This document shows, in pieces, positions 32,580-37,769 of a DNA stretch of 37,769 nt. The translations under genes and the position numbers were made by a program. Position 1 is the stretch's first letter, and each line of letters starts with the position of its first letter. This DNA comes from Sphingomonas sp. SRS2 (GTDB taxonomy: Bacteria; Pseudomonadota; Alphaproteobacteria; Sphingomonadales; Sphingomonadaceae): assembly GCF_000971055.1 (NCBI RefSeq), contig NZ_LARW01000162.1, positions 1-37,769 on the forward strand, written 5' to 3'. The notes under the pieces are model-generated. The model had not been told where the DNA came from. It worked only from the letters and a program-made list of their open reading frames with translations, and did not search any database.

Positions 32580-32985
32580 CTTCGTTACTGGGACGCCCCC
32601 GCCCCGGAATCAAGGTGATTGGATTGTCATGAAGCTAAGCCAGGCAGGTCCAGCGTCAAGACCATTCATTACTGAGACGACAGTGAATTTTCATGACGTG
32701 GATCACAGACGCGATATTTCCTGTGCGCTTTCTGAAAGGGCGAAGCGCTTCATCCCATTTCAGCCGAACCAGCACGCCAACGGCTCGCCAACACCGTCAG
32801 CCACCACAGCTCGCGCCAAGACCACCATATCGGCGACTTACCCACAAGATGTGGTGCCGCTCCAACTGTCAGGCCGCGAATCGAACTCCCGATCGTTACG
32901 CCGCGCACCGAAAAATATCGGGATTCCAGCACCAAAGGGCGCGAAAAGGCTTGATTGCGTGACTCATCAGTGATTCTGTCTTTGG
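32580..32985. other. Long intergenic gap between divergent lpoB operon and ftsB
   Basis: About 400 bp without a convincing gene. Base composition is lower in GC than the flanks. A frame 32750-32935 (minus) and one 32482-32973 (plus) are open but show no protein character. The minus strand reads GGGAGTTCGATTC near 32880-32900, like a tRNA T-loop, but its stem does not pair. The region must hold promoters for both the lpoB operon and ftsB-pdhAB; no consensus box is clear. Confidence 0.5.
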
Positions 32986-33294
32986 ATGAATCGCGTCCCC
33001 CTTTTCCAGATGGCCCGCAATGCGGCGCTGCCGGCAGTGGCGATTCTCATCATCGGCTATTTCGCCAGCGCGGCGCTGGTCGGCCCCAATGGGCTGCTTG
33101 CGCTGGGCGGCTATAAAAGCACTCTGAAGGTGAAGAGCGAGGAACTGCAGCGCACGCAAGCGATGCGCGACCGGCTGCGTCACCACGCGAACCTGCTCGA
33201 TCCGGCAAAGGTCGATCCAGATTTCGGTGACGAACTGGTGCGCCGCTCGACCGGGCAGGTGCGCCCCGACGAAATCATCATTCCGCGAAACTAG
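32986..33294 (+). CDS. ftsB: Septum formation initiator FtsB/DivIC family protein
   Basis: A 102-residue bitopic division protein. A short cytoplasmic N-terminus is followed by a membrane helix (about residues 13-33, ALPAVAILIIGYFASAALVG) and a coiled-coil (LKVKSEELQRTQAMRDRLRH) ending NLLDPAKVDPDFGDELVRRS, the usual FtsB layout with N-x-L-x-D-P-x-x-V-D. FtsB joins FtsL and FtsQ in the divisome. Its position before pdhA is typical of alphaproteobacteria. No strong ribosome site precedes ATG 32986. It ends about 105 bp before pdhA, so the two may be co-transcribed. Confidence 0.88.
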   Translation: MNRVPLFQMARNAALPAVAILIIGYFASAALVGPNGLLALGGYKSTLKVKSEELQRTQAMRDRLRHHANLLDPAKVDPDFGDELVRRSTGQVRPDEIIIPRN

Positions 33295-33399
33295 CGCGCA
33301 ACTAAATTAGCGGGTTGCCGCCGCGACGCGTTGAAATCCGCGCGGGCCGAAGCCTATAAGCGCCCAACACCCCCCTCCCCGGGACAAGGAGCAGTCCGC

Positions 33400-34524
33400 T
33401 TGGCGAAACCAGCACAGCCGCGCGCAACCGTGAAAGCAGCACCGCGCAAGCCTGCCGCCCCCAAGGCTGCGGCTTCGAAAGCAACACCAGCCAAGAAGGC
33501 GGCTTCACCGCCCCCCGTTTCCAACCGCGAGCGGCCGAACGAGCCCCAGCGGTACGACGCGACCAAGGCGGAAATGCTCGAATTCTACCGGCAGATGATG
33601 CTGATCCGCCGTTTCGAGGAGAAGGCCGGCCAGCTCTACGGCCTCGGCCTGATCGGCGGTTTCTGCCATCTCTATATCGGGCAGGAGGCGGTCGCGGTCG
33701 GCCTTCAGTCCGCTCTGGAAGTCGGCAAGGATTCGGTGATCACGGGCTATCGCGACCATGGCCATATGCTGGCCTATGGCATCGACCCCAAGCTGATCAT
33801 GGCCGAACTAACCGGACGCGAGGCCGGTATCAGCCGCGGCAAGGGCGGATCGATGCACATGTTCTCGATCGAGCATCGCTTCTATGGCGGTCATGGCATC
33901 GTCGGCGCGCAGGTGAGCCTGGGCACCGGCCTTGCTTTCAAGCATAAATATGCCGGCGATGGCGGCATCGCGATGGCCTATTTCGGCGACGGCGCGTCGA
34001 ACCAGGGTCAGGTCTATGAGAGCTTCAACATGGCCGAGCTGTGGAAGCTGCCGATCATCTTCGTGATCGAGAACAACCAATATGCCATGGGCACGAGCGT
34101 CAACCGCTCGTCGGCCGAAGACCAGCTGTATCGCCGCGGCGAGAGCTTCCGCATTCCCGGCCTCCAGGTGGACGGCATGGACGTGCTCGCCGTGCGCGGC
34201 GCGGCCGAGGAAGCGGTCCGCTGGGTGCGCAGCGGCAAGGGGCCGATCCTGCTCGAACTCAAGACCTATCGCTATCGCGGTCATTCGATGTCCGATCCCG
34301 CGAAGTACCGCTCGCGTGACGAGGTCCAGTCGGTGCGCGACAAGTCCGATCCTATCGATCACCTCAAGCGCGAACTCGAAGCGGTGGGTGTGACCGAGGA
34401 CGAGCTCAAGAAGCTCGAAAAGGATATCCGCGCGATCGTGACCGAGGCGGCGGACTTCGCCGAGCAGTCGCCCGAGCCCGAGGCCGGCGAACTCTATACC
34501 GACGTGCTGGTGGGACAATATTGA
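33400..34524 (+). CDS. pdhA: Pyruvate dehydrogenase E1 component, alpha subunit
   Basis: A 374-residue thiamin-diphosphate enzyme subunit that decarboxylates pyruvate in the pyruvate dehydrogenase complex. The ThDP/magnesium motif is [20 protein letters not shown] ending in [32 protein letters not shown] and the phospho-loop region [20 protein letters not shown] are conserved. The first ~45 residues are an Ala/Pro/Lys-rich flexible extension not found in most homologues' core; a similar N-terminal arm binds E2 in some bacteria. Start is taken as TTG 33400 because AAGGAG (33385-33390) precedes it; an earlier in-frame TTG at 33331 has no ribosome site. The next gene starts 1 bp after the stop. 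Confidence 0.94.
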   Translation: MAKPAQPRATVKAAPRKPAAPKAAASKATPAKKAASPPPVSNRERPNEPQRYDATKAEMLEFYRQMMLIRRFEEKAGQLYGLGLIGGFCHLYIGQEAVAVGLQSALEVGKDSVITGYRDHGHMLAYGIDPKLIMAELTGREAGISRGKGGSMHMFSIEHRFYGGHGIVGAQVSLGTGLAFKHKYAGDGGIAMAYFGDGASNQGQVYESFNMAELWKLPIIFVIENNQYAMGTSVNRSSAEDQLYRRGESFRIPGLQVDGMDVLAVRGAAEEAVRWVRSGKGPILLELKTYRYRGHSMSDPAKYRSRDEVQSVRDKSDPIDHLKRELEAVGVTEDELKKLEKDIRAIVTEAADFAEQSPEPEAGELYTDVLVGQY

Positions 34525-34525
34525 G

Positions 34526-35962
34526 ATGGCAGTCGATCTGAAAATGCCCGCGCTTTCCCCGACGATGGAGGAAGGCACGCTCGCAAAATGGCTCGTCAAG
34601 GAAGGCGACGCGGTCAAGTCCGGCGACATCCTAGCCGAGATCGAGACCGACAAGGCGACGATGGAGTTCGAGGCGATCGACGAAGGCACGATCGCGCAAA
34701 TCCTGGTTGCCGAGGGCAGCGAAGGCGTGAAGGTCGGTACGGTGATCGCGCGCATCGCCGAGGAAGGCGACGACGCATCTGCGGCTAAGGCCGAGCCTGC
34801 GCCCATGGCTGAAGCCGAAGCCGAGGCACAGCCGAAGGCGGAGGAAGAGGCCCCGAAGAACGACGATATCCCCGCCCCGGAAGGCGGCAAGCAGACGAAA
34901 GTGGAGACCGGCGCACGCGATCTGGTGGCCGCGGTCGCGGATACGAGCGACTATCCGGAGGTTCCCGAGGGCACCGAACTGGTCAAGACGACGATCCGTG
35001 AAGCGTTGCGCGATGCGATGGCGGAGGAAATGCGCCGCGATGGCGACGTCTTCGTGATGGGTGAGGAAGTCGCGCAATATCAGGGCGCCTATAAGGTAAC
35101 GCAGGGACTGCTCGACGAGTTCGGCGAAAAGCGGGTGATCGACACCCCGATCACCGAATATGGCTTTGCCGGCATCGGCACGGGCGCGGCGATGGGCGGA
35201 CTGAAACCGATCATCGAATTCATGACCTTCAACTTCGCGATGCAGGCCATAGACCACATCATCAATTCGGCGGCGAAGACGAATTATATGTCGGGCGGCC
35301 AGATGCGTTGCCCGGTGGTGTTCCGCGGCCCTAATGGCGCGGCGGCCCGCGTCGGCGCGCAGCACAGCCAGAATTATGCGCCCTGGTATGCCAGCGTCCC
35401 CGGCCTGATCGTGATCGCGCCCTATTCCGCAGCCGACGCCAAAGGACTGCTCAAAGCCGCGATTCGTTGCCCCGATCCAGTCGTCTTCCTCGAAAACGAG
35501 CTGCTCTACGGCCAGAGCTTCGACGTGCCGAACATCGAAGATTATGTCCTGCCGATAGGCAAGGCGCGGATCGCCCGCCCCGGCACGGATGTCACGCTGG
35601 TCAGCTATTCGATCGGGGTCGGCGTCTCGCTCGAAGCCGCCAAGCAGCTCGAAGCCGAGGGCATCGACGCCGAGGTCATCGACCTGCGCACGCTGCGCCC
35701 GCTCGACAAGGCGACCGTCCTTGCCAGCCTCAAGAAGACCAACCGCATGGTGGTGGTCGAGGAAGGCTGGCCGGTTTGCTCGATCGCCTCCGAAATCATC
35801 GCGATCGCGATGGAGGAAGGCTTTGACGACCTTGACGCCCCGGTGCGCCGCGTGACCAATGAGGACGTTCCGATGCCCTATGCCGCGAACCTCGAAAAGG
35901 CCGCGCTGCTCAAGGTTTCCGATGTCGTCGCGGCCGCCAAGTCCGTGATGTACAAGGATTAA
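34526..35962 (+). CDS. pdhB: Pyruvate dehydrogenase E1 beta subunit with fused N-terminal lipoyl domain
   Basis: A 478-residue fusion. Residues 1-80 form a lipoyl domain ([20 protein letters not shown], lipoyl Lys43 in ETDKATMEF). Residues 81-130 are an Ala/Glu/Pro-rich flexible linker, and residues ~150-478 form the transketolase-like E1 beta ([20 protein letters not shown], then [38 protein letters not shown], and C-terminal [15 protein letters not shown]). The lipoyl-E1beta fusion is a known alphaproteobacterial trait. The gene follows pdhA with 1-bp spacing. The E2 and E3 genes do not follow here and must be elsewhere. Confidence 0.96.
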   Translation: MAVDLKMPALSPTMEEGTLAKWLVKEGDAVKSGDILAEIETDKATMEFEAIDEGTIAQILVAEGSEGVKVGTVIARIAEEGDDASAAKAEPAPMAEAEAEAQPKAEEEAPKNDDIPAPEGGKQTKVETGARDLVAAVADTSDYPEVPEGTELVKTTIREALRDAMAEEMRRDGDVFVMGEEVAQYQGAYKVTQGLLDEFGEKRVIDTPITEYGFAGIGTGAAMGGLKPIIEFMTFNFAMQAIDHIINSAAKTNYMSGGQMRCPVVFRGPNGAAARVGAQHSQNYAPWYASVPGLIVIAPYSAADAKGLLKAAIRCPDPVVFLENELLYGQSFDVPNIEDYVLPIGKARIARPGTDVTLVSYSIGVGVSLEAAKQLEAEGIDAEVIDLRTLRPLDKATVLASLKKTNRMVVVEEGWPVCSIASEIIAIAMEEGFDDLDAPVRRVTNEDVPMPYAANLEKAALLKVSDVVAAAKSVMYKD

Positions 35963-36062
35963 GCCGTAAGAGGCCCCTGCCGCTACGGAGTATTGCGGAA
36001 GGGAACGTTAAGATTCTGTGGTAAAGGTGTCCTTGAGTCGCGCTCGACTCGGGAGACGGCAC

Positions 36063-36500
36063 ATGCTCGATGAACATATGCCTGGCGTCAGGCGGAGTCC
36101 TCCGACGAAGGGGAGTGACGAGCTCGCCGGCCGTCTGCTTTACGTCGAGGACAATGCCCAGATCGCCGAGATCACCTGCATGATGCTCGAGGATCTGGGA
36201 CTGGAAATCACCCAGGCCGGATCGGCGGAAGAAGCGCTGCTGATCGCCGGCGAAGGCGATCTCCGGTTCGACATGGTGTTGACCGACGTGGTCATGCCGG
36301 GCCTGAGCGGGGTCCAGCTCGCGCGCCGTCTCAACCGGCGCTGGCCCAATCTTCCCGTCGTGCTGGTAAGCGGTTTCAGCGAGGAACTCGCTGCCGGCTA
36401 TGGCGGCCAATATGAGCTGCTGCGCAAACCCTTCACGCGGGGGGCTCTGCTCGACACGCTGCAGCGGCATCTCGATGGCGAATTCTACCAGACCGCCTGA
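36063..36500 (+). CDS. Response regulator receiver protein
   Basis: A 145-residue single receiver domain with a short N-terminal tail. The pocket is complete: Glu29/Asp30 (LLYVEDNAQ), phospho-acceptor Asp75 (VLTDVVMPG), Ser103 (LVSGFSEEL) and Lys122 (LLRKPFT). It resembles the C-terminal receiver domains of sphingomonad hybrid kinases. GGGAGA before ATG 36063 supports this start; an upstream GTG at 36018 lacks a ribosome site. Its end overlaps the start of the next gene by 26 bp. No partner kinase is nearby. Confidence 0.88.
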   Translation: MLDEHMPGVRRSPPTKGSDELAGRLLYVEDNAQIAEITCMMLEDLGLEITQAGSAEEALLIAGEGDLRFDMVLTDVVMPGLSGVQLARRLNRRWPNLPVVLVSGFSEELAAGYGGQYELLRKPFTRGALLDTLQRHLDGEFYQTA

Positions 36501-37176
36501 CGCGCCCATTCTAACCGACCCCGAACGCCAGCTCGCCCTGACCTACGCGCCGCCGCAAACGCGCGCCGCGCTCGCTTGTCTATGGCAGATCGACGAACGC
36601 ATGGCCGCGATCGTCGCCGCCGCGCGCGAACCGGCGATCGGTGCGATGCGCCTGCTGTGGTGGCGCGATGCCCTTGCGAAGCTGGATGACGCCGAAGCGC
36701 AGGCTCCCGCCGAGCCACTGCTGGAAGCCGCCGCGAAGCTGCTGGTTACCGCCGAACTGCCGGGTGAAGCGGTCGCCGGCATCGAGGAAGGCTGGGCCGC
36801 GCTACTCGACAGCGAAGAGCCCGGCGAAGCCGAGATCGCCGCCCATGCGGAGCAGCGCGGCGCCCGTCTGTTCGCGCTCGCCGCGCGGCTGCTCGGCGCG
36901 ACACCCGACGATGTCGCCCGCGCCGGTGAGGGCTGGGCATTCGCCGATCTGGGCCACCGCCTGAGCAATCCCGCCGCGCGCCAATTCGCCCGTGACCGCG
37001 CCGCCATGGCCTTGAAAGATATTGGGATTGCCCGCTGGCCGGCAGTGCTGCGGCCGCTCGGGCTGCTCGTCGTGCTGGCGCGTATCGACGCTGCGATGCC
37101 GACGGACAGACTCCGCCGGCAGGGCGCGCCAAAACGGTTGCTTCGGGCTCTCGCTTATCGGCTTACCGGGCGCTAA
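36475..37176 (+). CDS. Squalene/phytoene synthase family-like protein
   Basis: A 233-residue protein related to the trans-isoprenyl synthase superfamily, seen in LTYAPPQTRAALACLWQIDE, RLLWWRDALAKLD and FADLGHRLSNPAARQFARDR. It is shorter than true phytoene or squalene synthases (about 290-350) and lacks both DxxxD metal motifs: the first is represented only by QIDERMAAI, and no second is evident. It is therefore probably not a head-to-head condensing enzyme, but a homologue like the sphingomonad squalene/phytoene-synthase family proteins, whose role is unclear. ATG 36475 overlaps the receiver gene by 26 bp without an obvious ribosome site, so the start is uncertain; coupling to the receiver is likely. 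Confidence 0.75.
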   Translation: MANSTRPPDAPILTDPERQLALTYAPPQTRAALACLWQIDERMAAIVAAAREPAIGAMRLLWWRDALAKLDDAEAQAPAEPLLEAAAKLLVTAELPGEAVAGIEEGWAALLDSEEPGEAEIAAHAEQRGARLFALAARLLGATPDDVARAGEGWAFADLGHRLSNPAARQFARDRAAMALKDIGIARWPAVLRPLGLLVVLARIDAAMPTDRLRRQGAPKRLLRALAYRLTGR

Positions 37177-37207
37177 TATCCTCCCGTAACCAGGGGGGAG
37201 AAACCCA

Positions 37208-37645
37208 ATGTGGCGATATCTGGCCGGCGGCGTCGGCGCGCTGCTGCTCGCGGGCAGCGGATTGGTCCTGTGGCAGCAACTCGGCGCCACCCCTCCGCTC
37301 GCGCCGCCTGCGCCCGCTGCGGCGGCGCAAACCGGCACCCTGACCGAGCCGCCCGCCGCGACCGAAAAGACCCGCGAGGAGAAGCGCTTCCTGCGCTACG
37401 ACAAAGACCGCGACGGCAAGGTCGCCCGCGAAGAGTTCCTCGCGACCCGGCGCAAGGCCTATGCGAAGCTCGACGCCAATGGCGACGGCCGGCTGAGCTT
37501 CGAAGAATGGTCGGTCAAGACCAGCGAGCGCTTCGCCACGGCCGACAGCGACAAGTCGGCGGCGCTGACCGCCGAGGAGTTCGCCACCACCCGTATCGCG
37601 CGCAAGGCCGCGCGGCCCGCGCCATGCGTGCCCGATAGCGACTAG
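37208..37645 (+). CDS. Membrane-anchored or exported EF-hand protein
   Basis: A 145-residue protein beginning with a membrane/signal segment (LAGGVGALLLAGSGLVLW), a Pro/Ala-rich linker (PPLAPPAPAAAAQ), and three EF-hand-like loops: DKDRDGKVAREE, DANGDGRLSFEE and DSDKSAALTAEE. The first two have the D-x-D-x-D/N-G pattern of calcium sites; the third has no central Gly. GGGGGG followed by AGAAACCCA precedes ATG 37208. Calcium-dependent periplasmic function is likely but unspecified. The TAG stop (37643-37645) lies directly at the edge of the IS element, so the native C-terminus may have been changed by insertion. Confidence 0.88.
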   Translation: MWRYLAGGVGALLLAGSGLVLWQQLGATPPLAPPAPAAAAQTGTLTEPPAATEKTREEKRFLRYDKDRDGKVAREEFLATRRKAYAKLDANGDGRLSFEEWSVKTSERFATADSDKSAALTAEEFATTRIARKAARPAPCVPDSD

Positions 37646-37769
37646 GGGTTGTGGGGATTCATCGCGAGTTGATGACGGCTGCGGCGAGGTAGATCATTGC
37701 GGAGAAGCTTAGATCGGTTTTGCAGGCGCGCATGGCGATGCGCTTGAACTCTTTGAGTTTGCAGAAGAA
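37646..37769 (-). mobile_element. End of an IS5-family insertion sequence (truncated by window end)
   Basis: Codon use and base composition drop in GC relative to the EF-hand gene. The minus strand encodes a transposase tail (37659-37769). The sequence starting at GGGTTGTGGGGATT (37646 on) is the probable terminal inverted repeat, next to CTAG (37642-37645 region) that fits the YTAR-type target of the IS5 group. The other end lies beyond the window. Confidence 0.6.
37659..37769 (-). CDS. IS5-family transposase, C-terminal fragment (cut by window end)
   Basis: Reading the minus strand from the window edge gives 36 residues and a TGA: KLKEFKRIAMRACKTD followed by LSFSAMIYLAAAVINSR. This KLK-x-F-x-RIA-x-R-x-x-KTD-x-S pattern ends in a hydrophobic AAA-helix and is the typical C-terminus of DDE transposases of the IS5 family. 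In the complete protein the catalytic Glu lies just before this part. The rest of the gene is outside the window, so integrity cannot be judged. Confidence 0.85.
   Translation of the reverse strand, partial: FFCKLKEFKRIAMRACKTDLSFSAMIYLAAAVINSR

Noticed and set aside
32870-32935. tRNA-like T-loop GTTCGATTC on the minus strand
   Set aside because: The flanking T-stem does not pair, and no D-arm, anticodon arm or matching acceptor stem can be built.
35963-36062. CCGTA...TACGG stem after pdhB as terminator
   Set aside because: Only five base pairs with a long loop and no T-run.

Overview
The window is high-GC, gene-dense alphaproteobacterial chromosome, most likely from a sphingomonad (Sphingomonas/Sphingobium/Rhizorhabdus-like). 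This rests on the many TonB-receptor/MFS style catabolic genes, a pyruvate dehydrogenase E1-beta with a fused lipoyl domain, ftsB next to pdhA, and very GC-biased codon use. The assignment is inferred from gene content, not from a marker gene.

Layout. 1-3268: end of a tripartite EmrAB/TolC-type drug efflux operon (the TolC-like gene is cut by the window start). 3465-4946: type B carboxylesterase. 4998-13826: a nutrient-acquisition region with a TonB-dependent receptor, an FAD-linked D-2-hydroxyacid dehydrogenase and an MFS carrier in one operon, then a translationally coupled AraC + FadR-type regulator pair, then a convergent mannitol dehydrogenase + fructokinase operon. A 15-bp near-palindrome occurs twice before the receptor gene and twice before araC, where it flanks a -35 box; this links the two transcription units. 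14201-16530: UDP-HexNAc C4-epimerase and C6-dehydrogenase (WbpP/TviB type) without glycosyltransferases. 16826-17209: small secreted Gly/Ala-rich protein with its own terminator. 17323-19514: agmatine deiminase, a small DUF3147-like membrane protein and N-carbamoylputrescine amidase, i.e. arginine-derived putrescine synthesis. 19579-25020: dicarboxylate/amino acid symporter, stand-alone receiver, AmpG permease, and an MFS-cysK operon. 25107-27386: UvrD/PcrA helicase. 27575-28191: orphan Flp pilin, a possible mini membrane protein and tRNA-Lys.

28229-32561 (minus strand) is the most unusual block. Five exported proteins are encoded in one tight operon: an LpoB-like protein, a COG3014-like TPR protein, a YcfL/DUF1425-like protein and two unrecognised proteins. 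folK follows. In enterobacteria and vibrios LpoB and its neighbours serve peptidoglycan synthase activation; here the LpoB homologue lacks a lipobox. 32986-35962: ftsB, pdhA, pdhB. 36063-37645: receiver protein, squalene/phytoene-synthase-like protein and an EF-hand protein. The last ~120 bases are the end of an IS5-type insertion sequence abutting the EF-hand gene's stop codon.

Several operons use ATGA/TGATG overlaps (araC-fadR, mannitol dehydrogenase-ROK, MFS-cysK, the lpoB-operon tail), so translational coupling is common. No CRISPR array, rRNA or prophage was seen.
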